Shown here: one piece after another, positions 5,996 through 12,882 of the stretch
How the letters are laid out: each line of letters opens with the position of its first letter
Position numbering within the stretch: position 1 is the stretch's first letter
From: JAIBAI01 sp044238875
GTDB lineage: Bacteria > Bacteroidota > Bacteroidia > M30B66
Direction: 5' to 3'
Assembly: GCA_044238875.1 (NCBI GenBank)
Contig: JBIICM010000060.1
Location: 1-12,949 of the forward strand
Length of the DNA: 12,949 bases
Position numbers and translations under genes: made by a program
The notes under the pieces: model-generated
Seen by the model: only the letters and a program-made list of their open reading frames with translations
Told to the model about the DNA's origin: nothing
The model's database searches: none

Positions 5996-6649
5996 ATGAT
6001 CCGACTGATTGAAACTGCTGATGGAAGTACCAGCCTTTACCATGAAGCGCTCAATGAAACCTATCATTCACGGCATGGTGCGCTGAATGAGTCGCTGCAT
6101 GTTTTTATACGCAACGGACTCCATGCCCTTGGTTCGCTTGATTGCAGTGTTAAGGTGCTTGAGGTAGGCTTCGGAACCGGACTAAATGCTTTCTTGCTTT
6201 ACCGGGAGCTTACACACCATCAGGCATTGAAGGTGCATTACACTGGTCTTGAGCCATTTCCGCTTGAGGCTGAAATACTTTATAATATAAGATTTGATGG
6301 TATTGATCGCGATGTTTTCAAACAGTTGCATAAACCGGTTGAAGGCTCAATAAGCCTGGCAGATGGTCGTTTCACAGGAAATGTGCTGGCTGTTAAACTT
6401 GATGAATTCAAACCAGCCGAGACTTTTGACCTGATATTCTTTGATGCTTTTGCACCCGGCGTTCAGCCTGAGTTATGGTCAGATGCGGTAATGCATAGGA
6501 TGGCTTCAATGCTTTCGCCGGGCGGGATCTGGGTATCTTATTGCGCCAAAGGTTCAGTGCGAAGAAGCCTTCAGGAAGCCGGATTGCTTGTTGAACGTCT
6601 GCCCGGTCCGCCGTATAAGAAACACATGCTCAGGGCCAGGAAGGCCTGA
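5996..6649 (+). CDS. mnmD: tRNA 5-methylaminomethyl-2-thiouridine(34) methyltransferase MnmD (stand-alone)
   Basis: MnmD uses S-adenosylmethionine to methylate the nm5 group at wobble uridine 34 of certain tRNAs, the last step to mnm5(s2)U, in the cytosol. In E. coli this activity is fused to an FAD oxidase domain in MnmC. Here the 217-residue protein is the methyltransferase domain alone. Visible are the N-terminal YHSRHGALNES substrate-site block (about residues 23-33), SAM motif I EVGFGTGLNA (56-65), an acidic LEPFP turn, the catalytic-region FFDAFAPGVQPELW (about 149-162), YCAKGSVRRSL and the C-terminal LPGPPYKKHML. All key motifs are present. It diverges from the NdpA operon across 182 bases and converges on dnaX, its TGA directly abutting the dnaX stop. 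Confidence 0.93.
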   Translation: MIRLIETADGSTSLYHEALNETYHSRHGALNESLHVFIRNGLHALGSLDCSVKVLEVGFGTGLNAFLLYRELTHHQALKVHYTGLEPFPLEAEILYNIRFDGIDRDVFKQLHKPVEGSISLADGRFTGNVLAVKLDEFKPAETFDLIFFDAFAPGVQPELWSDAVMHRMASMLSPGGIWVSYCAKGSVRRSLQEAGLLVERLPGPPYKKHMLRARKA

Positions 6650-6659
6650 TTATTCAGGC
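6644..6659. terminator. Hairpin shared by the convergent mnmD and dnaX stop codons
   Basis: GCCTGA (6644-6649) and TCAGGC (6654-6659) form a perfect 6-bp inverted repeat around the four-base loop TTAT, extendable by a G-U pair. It contains the mnmD TGA and the dnaX TAA. There is no U tract on either side, so as an intrinsic terminator it would be weak. It could still stop collision or protect both 3' ends. Confidence 0.4.
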
Positions 6660-8335
6660 TCAAGCCCCAGTTTTTTGCGCAAATGGGCTACATGCGGATT
6701 TTTTGCTTCCAGTGCCTTGATTTTTTCTTCAACTGTAAATGGCTTGTCAGCAGGCGGCAGGTCGGTCTTTATCAATCGCAGACTGAGCTTGAAGTTGTTG
6801 AGATTTTTTCTGAGAAACAGCATCAGGTCAGGCTTTTCAAGCTCCAGTTCACGCAGCTGACTGTCGTTCTGAACATCATAAACGATCAGATGCTCATCTT
6901 CAAGCCTCGGTTCAGCCAAAGTAAGTGCCCCGGACATAGCAGTGCGGCCATTTTTTTTTAGCAGCGTAGCATATTGTTTCCAGATGGCAAGCAGACTTGT
7001 TTGGCTAACCGGCTCAGCGGGGAGATCCTCTCTTACAGAATGGTCCGGCTCCTGTTCCTGAACGATTGAAGGGTCTTTCCTCTTCAAATGTTGCTGGATT
7101 GAAACGGTGCGAACCGGGGTGGAGCCTCTGAAATTCACCACAGGCCTCTTTTCCTGGGCTGGTGGTGGAGATGAAACCGGTGGGTTTGTTGTTGCGGGCT
7201 GATTTTGCGGCTTTGATTCGGTTACGGCTCCGGCAGGAGGCGCGATCAGCATCACCAGCTGCAACAAGCCAAGCTCAATGTTCAGCCGCTGATTCTTGCC
7301 ATTTCTAAGCCCTTGCTCGGTTTTACTAACCAGCTCAAGTGCACGCACAAGCATCACCGGGGTGCATTGCTGACTTTGACTTTGGTACCTGCTTTTCACC
7401 CCCATACTTACCTCCAGCAGCGGGAGTGTTGAGGCATCCTGACAAACCAGCAGGTTGCGTAAATGCTCAGATAGTCCGCTGAGGAAGTTTCCGCCGTCAA
7501 AACCTTTTGAAAGAATTTCATCGAATAGCAGCAGGCAGGCGCTGTAATCTCCTTTGAGCAGCAACTCTGTCAACCTGAAATAATAATCATAATCCAGTAC
7601 GTTCAGGTTATCAATTACCGCCTCATAGGTAATGGAATGGCCACCCGAAAAGCTAACAATCTGATCAAACATGGATAAGGCGTCGCGCAAGCCGCCATCC
7701 GCCTTTTGAGCAATAACATGCAATGCATCAGCATCAGCCTCTATTTTTTCGCAGGAGGCCACATATTCAAGATGCCCGGCAATATCGTCTACCCTGATTC
7801 TGTTGAAGGTAAATACCTGGCAACGTGAGAGAATGGTGGGCAATATCTTATGCCTTTCGGTGGTGGCAAGAATAAAGATAGCATGGGCAGGCGGCTCCTC
7901 AAGTGTTTTGAGAAAAGCATTAAAAGCCGATGAGGAGAGCATGTGCACCTCATCAATGATGTATACGCTGTATTTTCCTACCTGAGGGGCAAAGCGCACC
8001 TGATCAATCAGCGCCCGGATATCGTCAACCGAATTGTTGGATGCAGCATCCAGCTCATGGATGTTAAAAGAAGCATTTTCATGGAACGACCGGCAGCTCT
8101 CGCAAGCATTGCAGGGCTCTGTTTCGGCTGAAAGAGAAAAGCAGTTGATGGTTTTGGCCAGGATCCTGGCACAGGTTGTTTTCCCGACTCCCCGCGGGCC
8201 GCAGAATAAAAAAGCCTGCGCCAGATGGTTGTTGCGGATGCTGTTTTGGAGGGTTGAAGTGATATTCTCCTGGCCCACAACTGATCTGAAGGTTAGCGGA
8301 CGGTATTTCCTGGCTGAAACTATGAAATTATCCAT
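6650..8335 (-). CDS. dnaX: DNA polymerase III gamma/tau subunit (clamp-loader ATPase)
   Basis: DnaX is the AAA+ motor of the replicase clamp loader and holds the polymerase complex together. From the ATG at 8335 the protein has 561 residues. The ATPase domain shows Walker A GPRGVGKT (46-53), the zinc-binding cysteines Cys65, Cys75, Cys78 and Cys81, Walker B YIIDEVHML (125-133), a sensor LATTERHKI and the SRC arginine-finger motif (about 170-172). The collar domain follows to about 365, then a proline-rich linker and a C-terminal tau-specific domain. A TTG nine bases further upstream would add three residues. I prefer ATG because the family N-terminus begins MxNFIVSARKYRP and because that TTG lies inside the apparent -7 box. 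An A9 tract at codons 459-462 may allow a short gamma-like product. The gene lies 62 bases downstream of the peptidase gene with its own apparent promoter. Confidence 0.96.
   Translation of the reverse strand: MDNFIVSARKYRPLTFRSVVGQENITSTLQNSIRNNHLAQAFLFCGPRGVGKTTCARILAKTINCFSLSAETEPCNACESCRSFHENASFNIHELDAASNNSVDDIRALIDQVRFAPQVGKYSVYIIDEVHMLSSSAFNAFLKTLEEPPAHAIFILATTERHKILPTILSRCQVFTFNRIRVDDIAGHLEYVASCEKIEADADALHVIAQKADGGLRDALSMFDQIVSFSGGHSITYEAVIDNLNVLDYDYYFRLTELLLKGDYSACLLLFDEILSKGFDGGNFLSGLSEHLRNLLVCQDASTLPLLEVSMGVKSRYQSQSQQCTPVMLVRALELVSKTEQGLRNGKNQRLNIELGLLQLVMLIAPPAGAVTESKPQNQPATTNPPVSSPPPAQEKRPVVNFRGSTPVRTVSIQQHLKRKDPSIVQEQEPDHSVREDLPAEPVSQTSLLAIWKQYATLLKKNGRTAMSGALTLAEPRLEDEHLIVYDVQNDSQLRELELEKPDLMLFLRKNLNNFKLSLRLIKTDLPPADKPFTVEEKIKALEAKNPHVAHLRKKLGLEPE
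6951..6959 (-). other. dnaX: A9 slippery tract inside dnaX
   Basis: On the coding strand nine adenines run through codons 459-462 (CTA AAA AAA AAT). One extra A, or a -1 ribosomal slip, changes frame and meets TGA at 6914-6912, giving a 474-residue product. Loss of one A meets TGA at 6888-6886, giving 482 residues. Both would lack nearly all of the last 99 residues. No strong downstream stem or upstream Shine-Dalgarno-like enhancer is seen, so slippage by RNA polymerase is more likely than ribosomal frameshifting. Confidence 0.5.
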
Positions 8336-8341
8336 GTAATG

Positions 8342-8349
8342 CAAATGTA
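8342..8349 (-). promoter_or_regulatory. Perfect -7 box (TACATTTG) for dnaX
   Basis: On the minus strand TACATTTG matches TAnnTTTG exactly and ends 6 bases before the ATG at 8335. It lies in the 62-base gap behind the peptidase gene and overlaps the alternative TTG start, which argues against that start. No -33 TTG is visible at the expected distance. Confidence 0.45.
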
Positions 8350-8397
8350 ATCATGCCTGCCGGCTATGACAGATTGTTTATAAAAAATTTTAACAGA

Positions 8398-10335
8398 CTA
8401 CCGGGTAATGATCAGTCTTTCTGTTCGGCCATCGCCGATACTAATCAAATAAATACCGGGATCAAGTTCAGGCAGGGTAAACGACGCATTAAAGCTGATG
8501 TTAAGTTTTAATATAAGCCGGCCAGATAAATCTGTCAGCCTGAGTTCAGCCTGAGGTTTTGAAGGTTTATTGGAGATCAGCGTGAGTTGGTTTGTTGCCG
8601 GATTGGGGGCTGCAATCCAGTCCGGAATGCGTTGAATTTTTTCAGTCGATAAATTAACATCCTTTGTAATTGATCCTTTTGCATTCACAATCCATTGATT
8701 AGGGTCTGTTACAATTCCAGTAATTGTTCCGGAAACGGGCAATTTAAAATCGCAGATATTTTTATCAATGTAAACCCTGATGACTGTATCACCCAAGGTG
8801 CGTTGTAATTTAAGTTCAAGTGATGTTTTAATCAGCGGATTGCTGGGTGCATTCGTGGTCTCATTAATCCGCAGATAGAGCGAATCCTGCATGTTGTTCC
8901 AGGTGATGTTGAAGCGGGGATTGCCCTCCCCGTAATACCAGCCATCAAAAAAATCTTTGAGGTCAATTCCTGTTGTTTGCTCCATCACCCTCTTTAAATC
9001 AACAGCTGATGCAGATTTTCCGCCGAATTGGGTCAGGTAATTCCGTAATCCGCTGAAAAACAGTTCATCATTGTTAACCTCAAAACGTAATGCATTGATC
9101 ACCATGGCACCCTTGTCGTAATAGATGTTTTTGTTGAGAAAAACACCGATCACCGATGAGGTGTCCATGGTTCTGCCGTAAACTGATCCGCTGTTTCCAA
9201 GGGCATTGCTTTCAAAACTATTACAACGGTTAATGCGGGCTGCGGCATCAGAGCTGCCATTTTTGAATTCCTCCCAAATGGAAATACCCCATTCGGCAAA
9301 GCCTTCGCTAAGCATGATATCTTTCCAGGAAGCAGCAGTTACATGATCTCCAAACCACTGATGCATAATCTCATGTGATTCAGGTGCTCCGGGGCCCATC
9401 CCGATGATGGTTTGGTTCTCTATGCCTCCGCCAAGCGTTATGGCCGCCATTCCCAGTTTTTCTGCATAGAATGGATACAGCCCGAAAAGATTACTGAATA
9501 CCTGAAGTATCTGGGGTGTTTGTGAATTACTGTAATTGTAATAAGAGACCAGCATTGAGTCTGTTCTGCCTGTCGGTTTCCAGTAGAAACTGTTTTCCGT
9601 GTAATTGCCTACAACAAATGCAATCAGGTAATAGGCAATCGGGTAAGATGATTTCCATTCCCATCTGGCTTTGTTGTTATCCAACGGTACAATCCGCTCC
9701 AATCGACCGTTTGAAAGGGCTTTCTGATTTTGGGCGGTAGTTATAAAAAACCAGCTTGAATCAGCTTTATCCGTTAAATCCTGTTTACAGGGAAACCAGG
9801 TGTAAGCATTGTAGGGCGGGGTGGCCGAAAACTTATGCCCGTTGCCTGCGAAAAAACCAGAAGTTGGGAAAGAACCTGAAACAGGGGGGGTACCCCGGTA
9901 AAAAACCCTGGTCTCAATGATTTGCCCTGTATTGGCTGAAAACGGCAAAATTATGTTCAGTTCAGCACCATTGCGGTTAAGCCCTGCCGGCTGAAAAGCG
10001 CCACCGCTAAGGGCGGCATGAATCGAGTCAATGGCCAGATTCGCATGTAATTCAAGCGCAACAGTATCAACAGCTTCCGTAAGGGCGGCACTCCTGATCA
10101 ATACATTGCCTGAAATGGCATTGGTTGTATTCTCTATGTTGAGATTCAGGTGATAAAACTTAACATCCAGCTGTCGCTGCCGTTTTGCGTGTGGTTTGCT
10201 AACTGAAGCGGCCATTGGGATAAGACCGTTCTGCTGATGTCGGGAACAAACATTGCTTCCTGCATTAAACTCAGATGACTGGGCATTAACTGCACCAGCT
10301 AGCAGAAAGGTAAAAAAGGTTACAAGTAATCGCAT
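8398..10335 (-). CDS. Secreted M1-family zinc metallo-aminopeptidase with T9SS sorting domain
   Basis: The 645-residue product has a signal peptide (about residues 1-18, ending AVNA before QSS), an N-terminal saddle-like domain of M1 peptidases, and a gluzincin catalytic domain. The zinc site is complete: HEIMH (His321, Glu322, His325) and Glu344 in SEGFAEW, 18 residues later. The exopeptidase motif is GGIEN (about 303-307), with Ile in place of the usual Met of GAMEN. The likely transition-state tyrosine is Tyr406 in YYDKGA. The final 70 or so residues form a Por/type A sorting domain beginning APNPATNQLTL and ending ELDPGIYLISIGDGRTERLIITR-like strands. It would trim N-terminal residues from peptides at the cell surface or outside. 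It diverges from the oxidase operon over 132 bases and precedes dnaX. Family sure; peptide preference unknown. Confidence 0.93.
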   Translation of the reverse strand: MRLLVTFFTFLLAGAVNAQSSEFNAGSNVCSRHQQNGLIPMAASVSKPHAKRQRQLDVKFYHLNLNIENTTNAISGNVLIRSAALTEAVDTVALELHANLAIDSIHAALSGGAFQPAGLNRNGAELNIILPFSANTGQIIETRVFYRGTPPVSGSFPTSGFFAGNGHKFSATPPYNAYTWFPCKQDLTDKADSSWFFITTAQNQKALSNGRLERIVPLDNNKARWEWKSSYPIAYYLIAFVVGNYTENSFYWKPTGRTDSMLVSYYNYSNSQTPQILQVFSNLFGLYPFYAEKLGMAAITLGGGIENQTIIGMGPGAPESHEIMHQWFGDHVTAASWKDIMLSEGFAEWGISIWEEFKNGSSDAAARINRCNSFESNALGNSGSVYGRTMDTSSVIGVFLNKNIYYDKGAMVINALRFEVNNDELFFSGLRNYLTQFGGKSASAVDLKRVMEQTTGIDLKDFFDGWYYGEGNPRFNITWNNMQDSLYLRINETTNAPSNPLIKTSLELKLQRTLGDTVIRVYIDKNICDFKLPVSGTITGIVTDPNQWIVNAKGSITKDVNLSTEKIQRIPDWIAAPNPATNQLTLISNKPSKPQAELRLTDLSGRLILKLNISFNASFTLPELDPGIYLISIGDGRTERLIITR

Positions 10336-10339
10336 ATTG

Positions 10340-10347
10340 CAAAGATA
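10340..10347 (-). promoter_or_regulatory. Perfect -7 box (TATCTTTG) for the M1 peptidase gene
   Basis: On the minus strand TATCTTTG matches TAnnTTTG exactly and ends 4 bases before the ATG at 10335. About 20 bases further upstream is TTTTAG, a poor -33 match. A start point at or beside the ATG is predicted, so the mRNA would have almost no leader. Confidence 0.5.
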
Positions 10348-10435
10348 ATGCGTAACCGGGGTATTCCCTAAAAGTATTCAACACCATTCGGGTAGTATTT
10401 TTTTGGGCGAATTTTTAAGAATGAATTTTTTGGCC

Positions 10436-10443
10436 TAAACTTG
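10436..10443 (+). promoter_or_regulatory. Possible -7 box (TAAACTTG) for the oxidase operon
   Basis: TAAACTTG differs from TAnnTTTG at one base and ends 24 bases before the subunit III ATG. No well-spaced TTTG precedes it, although the upstream stretch is T-rich. It is the best candidate in the 132-base divergent region. Confidence 0.35.
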
Positions 10444-10467
10444 CAGCCGGAAAATAATTAACGGTAC

Positions 10468-11199
10468 ATGTCGCACCACGCAACCTTAGAAATGCCTGCT
10501 AAGAAGCTTTGGGGAGGAGGCACCTCACCATTCGGCGCCAGTTACGGGAAACTCATGATGTGGTTTTTCCTTTTGTCTGATGCCTTCTCGTTTTCATCAT
10601 TGCTCATTTCCCTGGGATATGCCAGGCATGTGCATGAAGCCGCCTGGCCGGTAGTAGAAAATGTTTTTTACCATTTCCCCTTCCTGCACCACACACACTT
10701 GCCTCTTTTATATGTAGGTCTGATGACCTTCATATTGATTATTTCAAGTGTTACCATGGTACTCGCTGTTGATGCCGGTCATACCAATAACAAAAAAGGA
10801 GTATTACTTTGGCTCGGTTTAACAATTATAGGAGGTTTGATTTTTCTGGGCTCTCAGGCCTGGGAATGGTACACTTTTATTGTTGGAAATCCCGAAGGTA
10901 AACTGATGCAGATTGTTAACGATGAGGGTCAAACAGTAATGGCCACCATTCATGGAGCCAATCTTCAGTATAATGAATACGGACACACCTTGTTTGCAAA
11001 CTTTTTCTTCTTTATAACAGGTTTTCATGGTTTTCATGTGTTTTCAGGCGTAGTTATCAATGCCATCATCTGGATTCAGGCTTATAATGGTGTTCTGGAG
11101 CGCCGTGGCCATTACGAAATGGTTGAAAAAGCCGGTTTATACTGGCACTTCGTTGACCTGGTATGGGTTTTTGTTTTCACCTTCTTTTATCTCCTCTAA
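10468..11199 (+). CDS. Cytochrome c oxidase (heme-copper oxidase) subunit III
   Basis: Subunit III is an inner-membrane subunit of aa3-type terminal oxidases; it has no redox centre but stabilises subunit I and supports proton uptake. The 243-residue protein has five membrane segments, as in the short bacterial form: about residues 27-50, 76-100, 108-133, 170-198 and 222-243. The conserved blocks FFITGFHGFHVFSG and the C-terminal WHFVDLVWVFVFTFFYLL are intact. It is first of a tight four-gene operon: subunit IV follows after 9 bases, in the same frame. Subunits I and II and the heme A/O farnesyltransferase gene are not adjacent; upstream is a divergent peptidase. In Bacteroidota this gene often has a second subunit III paralogue beside it, which is absent here. 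Confidence 0.92.
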   Translation: MSHHATLEMPAKKLWGGGTSPFGASYGKLMMWFFLLSDAFSFSSLLISLGYARHVHEAAWPVVENVFYHFPFLHHTHLPLLYVGLMTFILIISSVTMVLAVDAGHTNNKKGVLLWLGLTIIGGLIFLGSQAWEWYTFIVGNPEGKLMQIVNDEGQTVMATIHGANLQYNEYGHTLFANFFFFITGFHGFHVFSGVVINAIIWIQAYNGVLERRGHYEMVEKAGLYWHFVDLVWVFVFTFFYLL

Positions 11200-11208
11200 T
11201 CAATTGTT

Positions 11209-11595
11209 ATGATTCAGGAAATTGATCAATCCCTCGAATACAGCCGCCCTCATTCACGCACCCCGGAGGAGTCACGCGCAGTCAGAAAAAAAATCCTGAT
11301 GGTAACACTTTTGTTATCTGCCATCACAATTTTTGAAGTGGTTGTGGGTATCATCTGGTCAAAATCGCATGTTGGAGCCACTTCTTCGACATGGCAGATC
11401 ATTAAGTACACCTACATAGTGTTAACCATGATCAAAGCCGGTTATATTGTGATGGTGTTTATGCATCTTGGTGATGAACGTAAAAACCTGCGCCTGACAA
11501 TTTTATTGCCAATGCTGTTGGTTGTTTACCTTATTTGGATTGCGCTGGTTGAAGGAGCATCAATCCTTCAGTATCTCCAGAATCTGCTTAAATAA
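11209..11595 (+). CDS. Cytochrome c oxidase subunit IV family protein
   Basis: A 128-residue inner-membrane protein of the prokaryotic subunit IV family (COX4_pro), a small accessory subunit of aa3/bo3-type oxidases. It has a polar N-terminus of about 25 residues rich in charged side chains, then three hydrophobic segments (about residues 29-50, 64-84 and 97-122). The family block KAGYIVMVFMHLGDERKNLR joins the second and third segments. It lies 9 bases after subunit III. Its TAA is followed by a single AGG codon and then the GTG of the SCO gene in the same frame. Exact role in oxidase stability is not known. Confidence 0.88.
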   Translation: MIQEIDQSLEYSRPHSRTPEESRAVRKKILMVTLLLSAITIFEVVVGIIWSKSHVGATSSTWQIIKYTYIVLTMIKAGYIVMVFMHLGDERKNLRLTILLPMLLVVYLIWIALVEGASILQYLQNLLK

Positions 11596-11598
11596 AGG

Positions 11599-12276
11599 GT
11601 GAAAAAAGGCATCCTGCTGCTGCTCATTCTTGTTCTGCCGACTGCAGCGTATCTGATACTCACCACTGGCAAGCACAAGTTCAGAGACCTGCCTTATTTC
11701 GGAAACAAAGTTCCGGGTGTTGCACCAGGGGATACTATTTACCATGAAATACCTCCATTTGAACTAACCGATCAGGACGGAAAACCTTATGGCAGCAAAG
11801 ATCTTGAGGGTAAGATCTATGTAGCCAATTTCTTCTTCACTACTTGCCCGTCAATTTGCAAAGAGATGCAAACATTGATGAAGAAAGTGCATGATGAGGA
11901 TGATTTTGAGCGCCTGCAGGATTTCAGACTTGTGTCATTTACGGTTGATCCGGAAAGAGATACACCTGAAAAACTCAGGGCTTTCCGAGAGCAGGTGCAC
12001 GCTACACCCGGCCGATGGCAATTTCTGACCGGGGAAAAGGAAAAGATTTATGACCTTGCATTGAAAGGCTTTTTGGCCAACGCGATGCAGGATAGTCTTG
12101 CGCCTGGTGGCTTTCTGCACAGTGATCTGCTGGTGCTTGTCGACAGGGAGAAGCATATTCGTGGAATTTACCAGGGTACTGATCTCAGAGATGTTAAACG
12201 GCTGATTGATGAAATTAAGGTATTAATTGCCGGTTACAATGCCTCTAAAAAAAGCAATACCAACCCCGTGAAATAG
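11599..12276 (+). CDS. SCO1/SenC-family copper chaperone for cytochrome oxidase assembly
   Basis: SCO proteins bind copper and deliver it to, or reduce the cysteines of, the CuA site of oxidase subunit II on the outer face of the inner membrane. The 225-residue protein has an N-terminal membrane anchor (about residues 4-22) and a thioredoxin-fold domain. Copper ligands are present: Cys83 and Cys87 in TCPSICKEM, and His174 in GFLHSDLLVLVD. The FTVDPERDTPE loop (about 114-124) is also typical. The start is GTG at 11599: the upstream gene's TAA lies only two codons before in the same frame, and no other start precedes the anchor. It overlaps no gene but sits 3 bases after subunit IV and 1 base before DUF420. 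The presence of a CuA chaperone implies a CuA-type, cytochrome c-oxidising enzyme. Confidence 0.93.
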   Translation: MKKGILLLLILVLPTAAYLILTTGKHKFRDLPYFGNKVPGVAPGDTIYHEIPPFELTDQDGKPYGSKDLEGKIYVANFFFTTCPSICKEMQTLMKKVHDEDDFERLQDFRLVSFTVDPERDTPEKLRAFREQVHATPGRWQFLTGEKEKIYDLALKGFLANAMQDSLAPGGFLHSDLLVLVDREKHIRGIYQGTDLRDVKRLIDEIKVLIAGYNASKKSNTNPVK

Positions 12277-12277
12277 C

Positions 12278-12820
12278 ATGGAAGCGAGAGAAAATATTGA
12301 AAAGAAATACACACCCGCTATTATAGCTGTTGCTGTGCTCATACCGGTAGTGGTTTCTATTTTGGCCTATATTCCCGGAGCTCGTCTGCTGGGCGATTTC
12401 AATTACCACATTTTACCTTTGCTGAATGCCATTTTGAATGGTTCCACCTTTGTAATTCTGCTGCTTGCCTATTTTGCGATTCGTAGAAAAAAGGTGCAAT
12501 TGCATCGCCGTCTCACCACAATAGCCATTGCTCTTTCGGTTCTATTCCTTGTTTTCTATGTACTTTATCATGCAGCAGTGCAGGAAACCCGCTACGGAGG
12601 TGAAGGTTTTATGCGTGCGCTGTATTACTTTGTTCTAATCAGCCATATTGTTTTGTCGGCTGTAATCGTACCCATGGTGCTTGTAACCTTTATCAGAGGG
12701 CATGCCGGCGCTTATGACAGGCATCGAAAAATTGCCCGTATCACCTGGCCACTTTGGCTATATGTTACCTTTACCGGGGTGTTGGTGTACATCATGATCT
12801 CACCATACTATCCATCCTGA
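12278..12820 (+). CDS. DUF420 membrane protein (CtaM/YozB-like oxidase assembly factor)
   Basis: A 180-residue inner-membrane protein of the DUF420 family. It has five hydrophobic segments at about residues 12-32, 46-68, 79-99, 113-138 and 155-175. Conserved histidines sit near membrane edges: His76 (LHRRLTT), His98 (LYHAAVQE), His123 (ISHIVLSA) and His149 (DRHRKIARI), which could bind heme or metal. The Staphylococcus member CtaM and Bacillus YozB are needed for an aa3-type oxidase to become active, which fits its place 1 base after the SCO gene as last gene of the oxidase operon. That function is transferred from family knowledge. A weak 5-bp hairpin (12825-12840) lies just after its stop. 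Confidence 0.85.
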   Translation: MEARENIEKKYTPAIIAVAVLIPVVVSILAYIPGARLLGDFNYHILPLLNAILNGSTFVILLLAYFAIRRKKVQLHRRLTTIAIALSVLFLVFYVLYHAAVQETRYGGEGFMRALYYFVLISHIVLSAVIVPMVLVTFIRGHAGAYDRHRKIARITWPLWLYVTFTGVLVYIMISPYYPS

Positions 12821-12870
12821 TTTAAACAGTTTGGGCTGTTGGTTGTTAAATATATATTCCTCACAAAACT

Positions 12871-12878
12871 TATATTTG
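12871..12878 (+). promoter_or_regulatory. Perfect -7 box (TATATTTG) for the gene at the right edge
   Basis: TATATTTG matches TAnnTTTG exactly and ends 4 bases before the ATG at 12883. The nearest TTG (12843-12845) is 25 bases upstream, longer than usual. A leaderless start is predicted. Confidence 0.45.
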
Positions 12879-12882
12879 AACC

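Noticed and set aside
8034..8339. Long plus-strand frames opposite dnaX (also 7943-8131 and 7803-7985)
   Set aside because: They are antisense to the well-conserved ATPase domain of dnaX and show no domain or protein-like pattern; they are shadows of codon use on the other strand.
8342..8344. TTG as the dnaX start, adding three residues
   Set aside because: It falls inside the TACATTTG -7 box, and the ATG at 8335 gives the N-terminus typical of the family.
12825..12840. AACAG/CTGTT hairpin after the DUF420 gene as an operon terminator
   Set aside because: The stem has only 5 bp and no U tract follows, so an intrinsic terminator cannot be supported.
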